Positions 19,805 to 30,719 of a stretch of DNA of 64,000 nt are shown here, piece after piece (within the stretch, counting starts at the first letter, position 1; the number at the start of each line of letters is the position of its first letter). The stretch is taken from contig OY986435.1 of assembly GCA_963920525.1 (NCBI GenBank), positions 98,474,115 through 98,538,114 on the forward strand. Direction: 5' to 3'. A program made the translations under genes and the position numbers. Origin of the DNA: Dichetophora obliterata. Its lineage: Eukaryota; Arthropoda; Insecta; Diptera; Sciomyzidae. A model generated the notes under the pieces. The model saw only the letters and a list, made by a program, of their open reading frames with translations. It was not told where the DNA came from and did not search any database.

Positions 19805-22206
19805 GCAATAGTAAACATTTTGTGAAATGCAACACTGTATCGAATCGAGTAAAATCAAAAGCTGTCGACCATGTAATAAAGTCTCAGCTTATTTTAGCGA
19901 GTGTGTGTGTGTGTTGTGCGTGCGCGACAGAAAGGCAGCCAGTGAAATTTATAAAAATTTCTTAAAATGAAAATTTCATTAAAACTTAATTTCATCGTTA
20001 TAATTTAATACAAAATTAAATTAATATGTAGCCAATCTAAGTGGGACATGTATGAAAATATATTTAAGATGTAATAAATGTGCTTTAACAGCAATTCGGA
20101 TATGTATAATAGTGAGTGGCACAAATTATTTTGTGAAATAGTTTCAGCTAATAAAGTAATTAACCGGTAGTCATGTAGATATTAATAAAAGTAAGTGGAA
20201 GAAAACAAGCTGTTTTCCCGAAGTAATAAATTATATGCAGTAGTTTTTGTACTGCCATTTGTAAGAAAAAGATTTGATATTGGGATTAACCTGCAAGATT
20301 GTTTTTTGATTTCTGGATTTTAATACCTTAAATGGTACGATTGTGTTTGTCTCGAGAAATCGCAGCGCCGAAGTGTTTTGCTATGTATTCGATATAAGTT
20401 CACCGATTCATATAAATTAAAATTTCGACAGAAACAACATTAGCTTATTTTCAATGCAAAGACGTGATAATATTTTCAAGTCAAATAGAAAAGGTATTTC
20501 GTATTTTTTAATAAATTATGATTTGTGTGAAAAAAATAATATCTATTTTATGTAATTATCAATAATATCTTTTTTATTATCTCTTTCCATGGTTGAAAAT
20601 CAATGAGTTTGTAGCTATAGAGACAAATAGTTGGTCGCTCTATTGTTATCTCTTTTATTCGCTTGTAGAACTACTTTTCCTCGCTTAAATATGTCAAAAT
20701 GACTTAACGTTGCCACCTTTAAGAAATGCAGAAAAACTAGGAATAATTTTATTTTAGAGCTTGGACCCGATTTTTTTTCAAAATGTGTATTTAGTAGTCC
20801 TAAATCCGAATCCGCTTTCAAAAATGTCTCTCTCGAATGGTTTAGGAGAAAAAATCGTCAAAGTTTAAAAAAATTACCATTTGAAGTATATGAAAACGTC
20901 CACATTTTTTACATGTAAATGAAATTCTAAAAAAATGTTTGATTATTATAAGGTTGAAGTGTGTTCTTTTAAATGAAATATCAACAAATAAAATCCTTTA
21001 AGTACTTTAATAAATACTAAGGATAAATCGTGAATAATTGCTCCAAATGTGAATAATTGCGATGCTTTTGCACTACAAAATATAGTGAAAAATGCAAATT
21101 CTTTTAATTTGCACTATAACTTTGATGTGTTTTTCCCCGGAAGGAATTCTTTGGAAATTTGCAAATATAGGAAGGTATGTATGAGTTAAATTTCTTGCTT
21201 AAATTAAAGTTATTTAAAATTCACGCGCATTCATGTCGTCCTTGAATTTAACAGACATATATTCTGTTTTTAATTACAATAAATCAGTGAATTTACAAAT
21301 AATTGAACAACTGCAAGAGTGGCATTTAATTGCAAAAAATCAGACAAAGTGTTCAAATGACCATTACTTTAAATTATATTCTAATTCAGAAGCCCAAGGT
21401 GGCTTTCAATGGCAGAGTCGGGAGTGGTTTTATTTATTGTGATTGTAATATAAATGGTATTTTTAATAACATTTATGAAGTTGTATTTGATTGATTAAAT
21501 TTAAATTTTTTCAAATATTTTCTTTGTTTCCAGTATGAGCTGACATGGGATAACAAACTGAGCCAGAATGCTCTGATTGTATGGATTAATGTGATTCTGA
21601 ATAAAAAAAGCACTTGATTTTCATAAAAACAACTTTTTTATTTATCAATATCACATCAATTTTGGGAATGTTAACGTAAAAGGGCAAATTAAGTTCCAAG
21701 CACTTAAAAATTTGGACTGAATTATTAAGGCTTAGCGAATTTTATCTCCTAAACCAATCGAGAAAGAAATATTTGGTTTGCATTTTTACGCTTAGGAAGT
21801 ACAAATACATTTAATAAAAATAAGTAAAAAAAATAAAAAGGATAAATTCGCTTCTAAGCACTTAAAAATTTACACTGAATTTTCAAACTTTCGCAAACAA
21901 TTTTTGTTTTCATTATTAGGCTTAGGAGGCCCAAGTGCTAAATAGAGACCGATGTCACACACAGCCGCATTCAGCGGAGTCAACAGTTGGCAACTGTTGT
22001 GTCGAAATTTGAGTGAGAAACATTTGCAATTAAATTATTAAATTATAACTGGCCTATTCTGCACAATCTGTTATAAAAAATTTGGCATATTTAGCTTTTA
22101 GCAAAAATGAATTTTTCACTTATTTTTTGTGGGGCAAATGCATTTAGGGCTTCCAATTCCAAATCTGAAAAAAATAATGGCCGCTATCATCTGCTTTATA
22201 TATTAT
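19805..22206. other. AT-rich non-coding region with worn repeats
   Basis: No credible gene. AAGCACTTAAAAATTT occurs at 21700 and 21857. The word TCTCCTAAACCAATCGAGAA at 21746 has an inverted relative near 20835 (TCTCGAATGGTTTAGGAGA), so an old element of about 1 kb may span 20740-21900. An AT dinucleotide run lies at 22287-22306. Confidence 0.4.
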
Positions 22207-22466
22207 AGGGGTCCAAAGTTGTAAAAATTGGCCTGGAAAACTTACATTTTAAGTATTATGCACACTTGATGATTCGCCCTTTAACGAAATATATATATAT
22301 ATAAACTGTTATATATATAAAAGTAATGCATGGATTTTCAATATCGATGGCTCGTTAAATAGGTAAGGGCATAACCTTTTTTTCTGTACCCATAATAACT
22401 AGTTTTGTAGGAAAATAAAAAAAAATTAAAAGTTTTTTAGGCCAATTTTTACAAATTTGGACCCCT
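22207..22466. repeat. 260-bp foldback
   Basis: AGGGGTCCAAAGTTGTAAAA at the left is matched by TTTTTACAAATTTGGACCCCT at the right, arms of about 37 bp with few mismatches. Confidence 0.7.
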
Positions 22467-22759
22467 GTAACTTCTCAACGACTTAAGATCGGCACTTAAT
22501 TTCTTCACTTTTCGCTCTTTAGCTCCAAATACACATTTAAAAATGCCATTTTTGCTAAATGTTTCAAAAATTCTGTTATTCTGCTATGATTTCCCATCCA
22601 AATTTTTTGAGCTGTCAAAAATCTGTAACGAGACCAAATTTCGTATTCTGCACGACAATCTTTTATAAAATCTTATAAACCAAAGCAGATTTTTGGAACT
22701 GTCAAAAAATCTTTTACAAAATCCTTTATTTGGTAGGCAAAAGGCAAATTTAAGAATAA

Positions 22760-23010
22760 CAGCCCAATTCTGAATGATTTTTCCATATGTTCACACAGAG
22801 CTAAATGAGCACTTAGAACATTTACTATATATATTTGTCCCTGTTACTCCTACAATGAGTAAAGGGCCGTTCGTAAGTGAGGATTTCGTAAATGCGCATT
22901 TAGCTCTCAGTGTGAACATAGCATAAGATAAAGTTCAAAAACATTTTGGAAATTTCTAATGCCAATTTGTTCATCAACCGTCAATATTCACGAGTTGATG
23001 AATATGATCT
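22760..23010 (-). mobile_element. Half-copy of the 43896-44088 MITE, split by another MITE
   Basis: CAGCCCAATTCTGAATGATT and then, after the nested element, GATAAAGTTCAAAAACATTT onward match in inverse orientation the right half of the element at 43896-44088. Confidence 0.7.
22786..22920. mobile_element. 135-bp MITE nested in the previous element
   Basis: Termini TATGTTCACACAGAGCTAAA and its inverted counterpart ...TTTAGCTCTCAGTGTGAACATA. It interrupts the older repeat, so it is younger. Confidence 0.78.
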
Positions 23011-23227
23011 TGCAGACTAGATACAAAAAATAATTAAACAATTATTAATAATTAAAAATACAATGAATACTAAAGTAAAACATTCTGTGTCTTAAAAACT
23101 ATTGAACTAAAAAACGTTCAAGTACCCCAACTTGGTTTAATGACAAGAGAAGATTATTCTTAAAACAATACTTGGAACAGTTACAAAACAAATTAATTTT
23201 ATCAAATATTAAATTAGTTAAGAATAA

Positions 23228-24385
23228 ACAATGCGCTAAAGGTTCTTGCGCAGCAAAGTTGCTTCGTTTCTAAGATTTCTAATAGGAGCATAAAAGTTAA
23301 TAAGAGCGAATGGGGTAATGAATATTGTTATAAATAACATCTCTAACAAACACAATAGAAAACATACGACGACATACAAGAGAATTCAAGCTAAACAAGG
23401 CACATCTTGTGCTATAGGATAAATAGCTTCTGGACTCTTTCTAATCTAAGAGAATGACTAGTATAGGATGGATTCCAGATAATACAACAGTATTCTAAAT
23501 GGGGTTTGACTAGACTAACAAATATACATTTAAGTGTAAATGGGACACGAAAATCTTTAGAGTTTCTCTTTAAGAAACCAAGCCTAGAGTATGATTTAGG
23601 AATGATGTAGTCGAAGTGGTCTTTAAAAGTAAGACGGCGATCAAATATAATACATTGATCTTTTTTGATAGTAACCCTTTCAAGGTTTAAATCATTAATA
23701 TTGCATGTAAAAAATAGTGGCGAGTTACTCCTATGCAGAGAAAAAGACTGACATTTAGATATGTTAAGACAAAGATTATTCGATGAGCACCAGGAACAAC
23801 CGCATTCAAGTCAATCTGCAACAAACTACTATCAACTGCAGAATTGGCAGCGGAACAGCTTAAGGTCATCAGCAAATAACAAACACTGAGAATGTTTAAT
23901 AACCAGGGGAAGATCTTTAACAAATAACAGAAATAGTAATGGACCAAGATGACTACCCTGGGGACACCCGATGCCATTATAATAGGACTGGACAACAATT
24001 CATTGATTTTTACAAATTGGAGGCGATTGGATAAGTATGACTCAATACAGTTTATGCACTTTCCGCGGAACCCAAAACAACATAACTCGTAAACTACAGA
24101 AGCATGATGATCCTTGTCGAAAGCTTCTGCAAAGTCTGTGAAAAATCACACCTGTTTGCAAACGGTTGACAAAACAGTTAACGATAATGTTGCAAAACAT
24201 GATAAGATTATTAGCAGTAGACCTGCCTGTTCAGAAACCATGTTGACAATCATAAAACATTAGAAAAACAGGGATATAATTTATCATACACAATTTTTTC
24301 AAGCAATTTAGGTATTGACGAAATTTTACTAATGGGCCTATAATTACGAACATTTTGCTTAGGGCCAGATTTATAAATGGGTACT
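23228..24385 (-). pseudogene. LINE reverse transcriptase fragment
   Basis: Minus-strand translation, with several frame changes, gives the second half of a non-LTR RT: GIGCPQGSHLGPLLFLLF, then LLFADDLKLF with the FADD catalytic box, then FKDHFDYIIPKSYSRLGFL and FVSLVKPHLEYCCIIWNP. This order is typical of Jockey/CR1-group ORF2. The 5' part is missing. Only a 103-residue frame (23687-23998) is open, and that out of phase for part of its length. Confidence 0.82.
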
Positions 24386-24488
24386 TAGCAAAAAGTACGA
24401 ATTTAACTTTTTACAAAACAAAAATTTTGGTTTGAGTCTTTGCTAAGTTAGCGTCGGATTGACGAATTTATCTTCACGCTCTTACTGT

Positions 24489-24642
24489 GGACTAGCTATG
24501 TTTAAGTCGTTGCTTATTTTTTAACTTTTCTTTGATTAATTTAATTTATTCGCGAAGTTTATTGGAATGTTTTTAGTTTGCTGAGGTTGACTAGCTATGT
24601 TTAAGTTGTTTCTTATTTTTTTCACTTTTCTTTGATCATTGC
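24489..24642 (+). repeat. Direct repeat, two copies about 99 bp apart
   Basis: GACTAGCTATGTTTAAGTCG at 24490 and GACTAGCTATGTTTAAGTTG at 24589 start 50-bp direct repeats, both ending in ACTTTTCTTTGAT. A local tandem duplication in non-coding DNA. Confidence 0.75.
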
Positions 24643-24708
24643 ATGAACAGCTAACTTTGATAACTTCCGATCGCCGCTCGTGAGAAAAAATTCAGTTTAC
24701 GCTACTAC

Positions 24709-24923
24709 CATAGTAGAACTAGACAAGGTAGTGTTAGGGCTGAATGTGCTCTCTTTCTCAGTGACCATAACTGTCAAATTCAACCATTTTGCTGTTGTCG
24801 CCTATTTTTGCTTTCTTATCGCATTCTCATCGGTTGCAGATTTTGTATGAGCTGTCAACTTCCTTTTGACAGTTTAGGTCACCGGATCTCCGCTCTAACA
24901 CTACCTTGTCTAGTTCTACTATG
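24709..24923 (+). mobile_element. P-superfamily-like MITE
   Basis: A 215-bp element with about 31-bp terminal inverted repeats (CATAGTAGAACTAGACAAGG / ...CTTGTCTAGTTCTACTATG), flanked by perfect 8-bp direct repeats GCTACTAC at 24701-24708 and 24924-24931. The best-preserved member in the window. Confidence 0.93.
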
Positions 24924-25075
24924 GCTACTACCTTGTCAGCAATTGTACCAGAATTGCTGCAATCTGTGTTCATCCACTCTCGCTTTCAGTGCTTTTTGAC
25001 AAATTCCCATTGAAAGCAACAACAATTGAGCAGATTGTTTGATTGGCAATCACTGTTTGAGTTGGGGTTTACAGA

Positions 25076-25106
25076 TTTATTTATTTATTTATTTATTTAT
25101 TTATTG
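25076..25106 (+). repeat. (TTTA)n microsatellite
   Basis: About seven ATTT units. Similar tracts at 27605-27633 and 58735-58760 mark 3' ends of minus-strand LINEs; here no LINE body is evident downstream. Confidence 0.85.
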
Positions 25107-25315
25107 GCCAAGCAATTCAATTTACTTATTCTATCAGGTTTGTTTATTTTGTTTTTTCCCTCTCCCGTTTCCTTGTTTTGGTGCTCGAAGATATGCAAAT
25201 CGATGTGGGCGTAATAAAGGAGAGAAGAAAAGAAAAAAAAGTAACTTACATACTTTAAAGCTGAGTATATAATTCTTTTAGTTAAAAAATATTTTTATGT
25301 TTTTACAAGGAAACT

Positions 25316-26106
25316 CAAAAACCAGATCATCATAACAAAAGCAGATAAAGGTAATAAGACGGTGATAATGTACAAGGAAGATTATAAAAGACAAATGGAA
25401 GAATTACTCGAAGACATAAATACATACAAAACAATGAGAACTGACCCAAAAACAAAACTCATGAAACTTAATAACAATGTAGTAAATGACCTCTATAAAA
25501 AAGAATATATCTGATCATGGCAAAAAACTCAACTTTGCTGCCCCGAGGCTCAAGCACCAAGATTATATGGACTACCAAAGACACATAAACACGGATTACC
25601 TCTGAGACCAATATCATCTTCAACCAATGTGCCATGCTACAAAGTAGCAAAATATATTGGAAATTTATTTAAAAATATTAATTTAACTCGACGCAACTTA
25701 AAGAAAGACTAAAAGACACTACTCTAGATGAACAAGATATATAAGTATCCTTTGACGTAATATCGCTTTTTTCAAATATTCCTATATATCTGGCTATAAA
25801 AACAATAATGAGACAATGGAGCACAATAGAGAAACACACAAAAATTCCCAGAGGACTTTTTACAAATTTTGGATTTCTGCCTCAACAAAAAAAAAGACTA
25901 TTTTAAATATGAAGACAAAATATTCAACCAGGCGTTTGGAATGCCTACGGGCAACCCCTTTCACCAACAATTGCGGACATCATCTTAGACCACCTCTAGA
26001 CTACACAATTGAAGAACTAAATAAAATATGCCCTTTTTTAAATTTTAAACAAAATATGTGGATGACATTTTTTTGCAATAATAAGGAAAAAGGACAAAGA
26101 AATAAT
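25316..26106 (+). pseudogene. Penelope-like element, RT part 1
   Basis: Translation across three frames gives hallmark Penelope motifs in order: ADKGNKTVIMYKEDY, PRLYGLPKTHKHGLPLRPIS, a DVISLFSNIP motif, FNQAFGMPTGNP, then ADIILDHL and KYVDDIF, the last with the catalytic YVDD box near 26053-26070. Penelope RT is telomerase-like and works with a C-terminal GIY-YIG nuclease. The 5' end is truncated near 25310 and there are stops near 25513, 25709 and 25742. The frame is cut at 26106 by a MITE and resumes at 26430. Confidence 0.9.
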
Positions 26107-26429
26107 AAGGCTATTCACAGTTTAAGCGTACTTTTAACTAATCGTATTTATAGCATTTGTTATTGTTCAAACTGTGAGCACCTCGCCATGTGACTGTCGC
26201 ATTAAAAAATTATGCAACCCTGTGATGTATGTGATTATGCGGCTGTAGACAGAGCATAAAAATACGAGGTACAAAAAACACGTCCAAGGGCTACTTTTAT
26301 TTACGCGTGCCTGCGTATTTGCGTTTGTGTGCAAAACAACAACAAAGCAAAATACGCTTTCGTTAATTGGCGTACAAATAGCAAATCGTACAAATAGCAG
26401 ACCAGCGTATTCAAACTGTGAATAGCCTT
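26107..26429 (+). mobile_element. 323-bp MITE inside Penelope (copy 1)
   Basis: Ends AAGGCTATTCACAGTTTAAG and ...CAAACTGTGAATAGCCTT; flanks AAT on both sides. A second copy at 38743-39062 is flanked by TAT on both sides, so the target duplication is 3 bp. Non-coding. Confidence 0.88.
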
Positions 26430-27016
26430 AATATTATACACACTGAATCAATACCATCAAAAACTGCAATTCACAATAGAGATCCTAAACAACAAAAGCA
26501 TACCATATTTGGACACAAGACTCTATAGACACAACAATAAAATAGAATTTAACTGGATTTTAAAACCATCTTTATTTGGAAGAATGATGAATTTCTTATC
26601 GACGCAGCCAACCGCAAAAAAATTCAACAAGGCAAACAATTTTATTAGAAAAGTACTGACCACAAGCGACGAACAATTCAAAAACGACAACATCAACAGA
26701 ATCAAAAATATACTAAAATCTAATAATTACCCAACAAAAATAATAAACGATCTTATTAAGAAAAATCTGGGATGCACAAATGCCCACAAAAATAATCACA
26801 GAGTAGGAGAGGATGGCAACCCTAAGAAAATTTTTTTGGGATAACATATATTCTCAACTTGGCAGACGGCAGAAATTTACATAGGACAATATACAACAAA
26901 AAAGACATATCATTCGCTCCCAAACCACACAAAACTTTAAAAAATATATTTACAAATACAAAAACACGCATAGTAAAAGAACAGCAGCAAGACGTTGAGT
27001 ATGAAATTGGATGCAA
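26430..27016 (+). pseudogene. Penelope-like element, RT thumb and linker
   Basis: Resumes in the region after YVDD (LNIIHTESIPSKT), then LDTRLYRHNNKIEFNWILKP and an open stretch (26509-26844) with FLSTQPTAKKFNKANNFI and the lysine/asparagine-rich thumb. After a short frame change DISFAPKPHKTLKNIFTNTK leads to the cysteine-containing linker VEYEIGCNG, where a 2.2-kb insertion interrupts it. Confidence 0.85.
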
Positions 27017-27234
27017 TGGGGCATGTCACACGGTGTCTGCTTGTCCGTTAAACATTGGAATTTTCGCCATTTTTCCTCTCTCTCATTGTTTTGTCCACGG
27101 CATGCTACAAGTAGTTTTCTGTTCGATAATGGCGGAAGCTAAATTTACTACGTTTCTGCTACCATTTCGTGCTGGTAATGCTCCTTTATGCAATCGATTC
27201 AATAAAACGGCTACCCTCTATAGGTTGTTTATAA

Positions 27235-27468
27235 GTGGTTTTATTTGCATTTAAAATTGATGGGTTAAATTCTGATCTCCGGGGTTTAAAATTAATTACA
27301 TTGGCCAATATGTATGCAGGAAGTGTATCCACATATATAGATGACAACGATATGGTCACAATAAAAACAATTGTTGAGTTGATGAAACTCTGGATGAAGT
27401 TAAAAAAAGAGAAAAAAGATCCTGCTGGATTAAGCCATGGAGAATTGGCAGACATAAGAAAGGGATGA
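27235..27468 (+). CDS. Small unidentified reading frame
   Basis: 77 residues with coding-like composition, unlike its AT-rich surroundings: an amphipathic middle (ITLANMYAGSVSTYIDDNDM) and a charged end (MKLWMKLKKEKKDPAGLSHG). Similar protein-like sequence follows the stop in another phase (INLSKELRFTDDKAFKIFLK), so a longer frame was probably cut by a frameshift. I recognise no family. Its place inside the insertion suggests it is that element's own gene remnant. Confidence 0.35.
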   Translation: MVLFAFKIDGLNSDLRGLKLITLANMYAGSVSTYIDDNDMVTIKTIVELMKLWMKLKKEKKDPAGLSHGELADIRKG

Positions 27469-27604
27469 TAAATTTATCAAAGGAGCTAAGATTCACTGAT
27501 GATAAAGCATTTAAAATTTTTTTAAAAATATCTCACAAAGCCGGTTGGCTTTGAAACTCATTTATGAACATTTCAGTAATATTTCTACTCCAATTAATAG
27601 CCAT

Positions 27605-28400
27605 AACCTTATCTATTTATTTATTTATTTATTTCGGTCTACAGATTAAATAATCTAACAGACTAATTATAAAAAAAAATATATGTAAAGTTTAGAACAA
27701 AAATGATAAAATAACAATACAAGTTATACCTAAATACAAAAAGTGAAATAATACAAAATATTAAACAAGTAATGCAGAAATCCTGGGAATTATAAATATT
27801 ATAGCTAATTATACAAAATAAATAGATTAAGCTTAAAGCGCGATAAACTAACATTAAAATTCAAAACAAATGCAAGACTATTGGAGAGACGCTTACATCG
27901 AGTTATAGGCGAATTAAGTGCGTAATTAGTTCTGTGAGCGCTATCCTCGAATAACCTGTTGTACCTTAAATTTCTAGGTGGATCATACAATTGAAATAAC
28001 ATTGATATATCAGGACAATTAATCTTACCGGACAGTACATTATGAACAAATATTAAGGAGCAGTAAGAGCGTCTATCTTTTAGTGATTGCAACCCCAGCA
28101 GTTTTCTTCTAGACTCGTATGACGGGAGACCATCAGGCCATCTTAATTTGTGTAGAGCATATTTTGTGAACAATTTTTGAATTTTCTCAATGCGATTAGA
28201 GTGCTCATCATAAAATGGATTCCAAATAATCGCACAATATTCAACCTTGCATCTAACTAGAGAGACAAAGAGAGCCTTTAGAGTTAATGGATCTTTAAAG
28301 TTAACAGAGTTCCTCTTAATGAAACCCAATAAAGCGAAGGATTTACCAATAATAAATTCTAAGTGACTTTTAAAGTTAAAATTTGAGTAAAAAATAACTC
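27605..28400 (-). pseudogene. LINE ORF2 C-terminal fragment
   Basis: A 174-residue minus frame (27805-28329) is the end of a non-LTR RT protein: FVSLVRCKVEYCAIIWNPFY, then RIEKIQKLFTKYALHKL, the post-RT domain (LPSYESRRKLLGLQSLKDRR) and C-terminus. The 3' side (27605-27633) ends in ATTT repeats, the tail of this LINE type. Related to, but not the same as, the fragment at 23228-24385. 5' truncated. Confidence 0.85.
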
Positions 28401-29049
28401 ATCTCTTAGAATATTGTAAATTTTAACGATTTAAACGATATTACAAGATATATGTATATATAAACAGTTTATTTCTTAACTACGCAGCTGTAATGTATGA
28501 CTAGCTTGATCAGTTATACCATCAGTAAATCTACTGCTCACATTTTCTCTTGACGATTGTTCTAAAATACAAGGGTGAAAGAGACAACTGCAACTGTACA
28601 TACAAGCACTAAAAATAATATATACAATGACGTGTTAATTTCATATATGCAATGGAATAGTTTATAAATGGAAAATACACTTAAAAAATGTACACATTTT
28701 TATAAATAACATCATATACACATTTTACGTTCATATTTTTAATTTTAAAAAATACACAATCACTAAATAACAATATATTAAATCATTAATATTACATTCA
28801 CAACAATCACTAACAATATTCAGCTGTTCAGTTGAATCCATTTGCTGCATCTAGCCGGGCTGCATTTTGCATGTTCGTCAAGTATTCTTCTTCTTTTTAT
28901 AAATAAATACCATTCAAGCCATGTATAGCACTAGCAGCGTACAATTAATTCAATACTAAACAACAAACATCGCATTACTGATGAATTCAAATAGTACATT
29001 TCCTACTGCAGTGTAGTTTTATTACTACTAAACGTAAAACATCAAGAAA
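28401..29049. other. AT-rich filler inside the 2.2-kb insertion
   Basis: No recognisable coding sequence or clear repeat structure. Confidence 0.45.
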
Positions 29050-29211
29050 ATGCAACCGTTGTCCAAATTGTTTTCAGCTTTGGGCCGTGAGCATTTTTGT
29101 CGGTTGCCTGGAAATTTTTTGATGAGTGAGAAGCTCTCTCAATTTCCAGTTTTTTCTTTTACCCGCGAAAACAACAACAAATTTGTCCGTGTCCGCTGTG
29201 TGTGGCATGCA

Positions 29212-29525
29212 TCAATGGAAAAGAAGGAGAGGACTGCAAACTAATCTACATAGGGACCACTAAGAGAGCGTTAGGAGTTAGACTAGATGAACACAAAGCA
29301 GACATAAAAGAAAAACAGCGACAACAGCGCTAGCGCAACATATTTTAGAGACTGGTCACACAGCTGATTTTGTTGATACGAAAATAATAGACAAAGAGAG
29401 AAGAGAAACGAGACGATACATTTTGGAAAGCTTGCACATTGGAAACAAAGCGACAATAACAATGAACACAAAAGAAGACACGGACAACATGAGCTCCAAC
29501 TTCAGCATTGCTTTAAGGATGGCCT
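29212..29525 (+). pseudogene. Penelope-like element, GIY-YIG endonuclease domain
   Basis: After the insertion the linker resumes (NGKEGEDCKLIYIGTTKR) with the YIG half of the GIY-YIG signature. Then come the conserved arginine and VRLDEHKADI, an ILETGHTADF-like segment with one frame change, and DKERRETRRYILESLHIGNK with the catalytic glutamate (RRYILES). It ends near NFSIALR. This nuclease nicks target DNA for Penelope insertion. Residues are largely intact, but the frame is broken. Confidence 0.85.
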
Positions 29526-29649
29526 AATATTTTCAAACTTTGAAAAGAGGAATTTTTGCATGTGTTTGTGGGAAATTGTTTGTATTTTTAAAAATACCCA
29601 TGTAGGACTCTCGGTTTTAGTGTCAATAACATGAACCCATGGAAATGAT

Positions 29650-30428
29650 AACTTTCAGTATTTTAGAATTTTATAATGATTACGGTAATTTTATTTTTTT
29701 TTTTTTCAATTGAGTGGACTCTATCCATCGGGGTCATTCAATATCTCAATTTCCTATTCATTCGGAAGGGATGGACTTTTTTTTGGGGATAGTTCTATTA
29801 AGTGGATGAATTGGATCTCATAATCACTGCTAGAGGGAAAATTTATAGGGAAGATAAAAGAAAAGGTTTCTTTTTTATCTACTGTTGTAATACTTTTATT
29901 AATTTTAGTACTAGCTTTTACAAGATTAAGATTATTCCAATTTTATTTATGTTTGAAAGAAGCTTAATCCCCACTCTTCTGCTAATTCTAGGATGCGGTT
30001 ATCAGCCTGAACGGTTGCAGGCTGGGAACAATTTATTATTTTATACTGTTTCTGTTTCACTCCCAATACTGATTGGAATTTTTTCCTTTACAGACAGGAG
30101 TTAACATTAAATTTTTGACTCCTAAGAACGCATGATTTTAGGGGGGGGGGGGGATATTCGTTATTTTTCCTTGATTTTTGCATTTCTTGTAAAAATGCCA
30201 ATGTTTTTAGTTTATCTTTGACTTCCAAGGGCTCACATGGGAGCTCCAATTTCCGGTTCTATACGAGATACGGGTTAATACGGGAACACCCCATTATTAT
30301 TAGACTAAGAATGAAGTATAGCTTTTTATGAATAAGAGTTAGCCTAATTGGAGGGGTCTTAGTAAGTCTTATTTACCTACGACAGACTGATATGAAATCA
30401 CTTATTGCCTATTCATCAGTTGTCCTAG
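29650..30428 (+). pseudogene. nad4: NUMT: nad4 N-terminal part
   Basis: Nuclear copy of mitochondrial NADH dehydrogenase subunit 4. Recognisable pieces in order: [20 protein letters not shown] and RLQAG near 29970, then LVKMPMFLVY and RAHMGAPISGSI near 30190-30260, then [20 protein letters not shown] and IAYSS near 30340-30420. Frameshifts, stops and a 13-base G run (30141-30153) show it is dead. It reads on the plus strand, whereas the nad4L next to it reads on the minus strand; in insect mtDNA the two share a strand, so this piece is inverted relative to the rest. Confidence 0.9.
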
Positions 30429-30444
30429 TTGACCTAGTTTATTA

Positions 30445-30602
30445 GGTATAAAAAGTCTTAGAACAATTATTTCTAATCTTAATAATATGGATAATAAATG
30501 TTTCCGCACAGAAACAAATGTAAATATCCCCAAAATAATTATTAAACTTTGTATAATCCATAGTAAATGTGTCGTCATTGATTTAATATTTAAGAAAAAC
30601 AT
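30445..30602 (-). pseudogene. nad4L: NUMT: nad4L N-terminal part
   Basis: Minus frame opening MFFLNIKSMTTHLLWIIQSL then IFTFVSVRKHLLSILLRLEI, the conserved start of NADH dehydrogenase subunit 4L. It is cut after about 50 residues at the junction with the inverted nad4 piece. Confidence 0.85.
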
Positions 30603-30640
30603 CGGTCTTGCATACCGAAAATAAGCTTAGCTTTTAATTC
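30580..30640 (+). pseudogene. trnT: NUMT: trnT (tRNA-Thr) remnant
   Basis: Lies directly beside the nad4L start, as in insect mtDNA. The 5' GATTTAA and 3' TTAATTC can pair at 6 of 7 positions. The anticodon loop region CTTGCAT differs from the expected CTTGTAA, so the anticodon is altered. Confidence 0.6.
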
Positions 30641-30643
30641 AAG

Positions 30644-30708
30644 ACAAAAATAAATCTTTTATCATTAATCTCCAAAATTAATATTTTTTTAAAACTACAT
30701 CGTGATAT
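30644..30708 (-). pseudogene. trnP: NUMT: trnP (tRNA-Pro) remnant
   Basis: ATTAATCTCCAAAATTAAT is the complement of an anticodon arm with UGG in the loop, in the expected place between trnT and nad6. Acceptor ends are not clear. Confidence 0.5.
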
Positions 30709-30719
30709 ACTTCTCTATA

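Larger units (their letters stand above)
27017..29211. mobile_element. 2.2-kb insertion in Penelope, possible TIR element with nested LINE
   Basis: The edges carry GCATGTCACAC (27017-27030) and its near inverse GTGTGGCATGC (about 29198-29208). The Penelope codons for C-N-G flank both sides (GCAATGG left, TCAATGG right), as a 7-8-bp target duplication would give. The interior has a small open frame (27235-27468), a LINE fragment (27605-28400) and AT-rich filler to 29049. Short TIRs with an 8-bp duplication suggest a hAT relative; low certainty. Confidence 0.45.

Noticed and set aside
20615..20821. 68-residue minus frame
   Set aside because: No domain, AT-rich surroundings, overlaps a possible worn element end.
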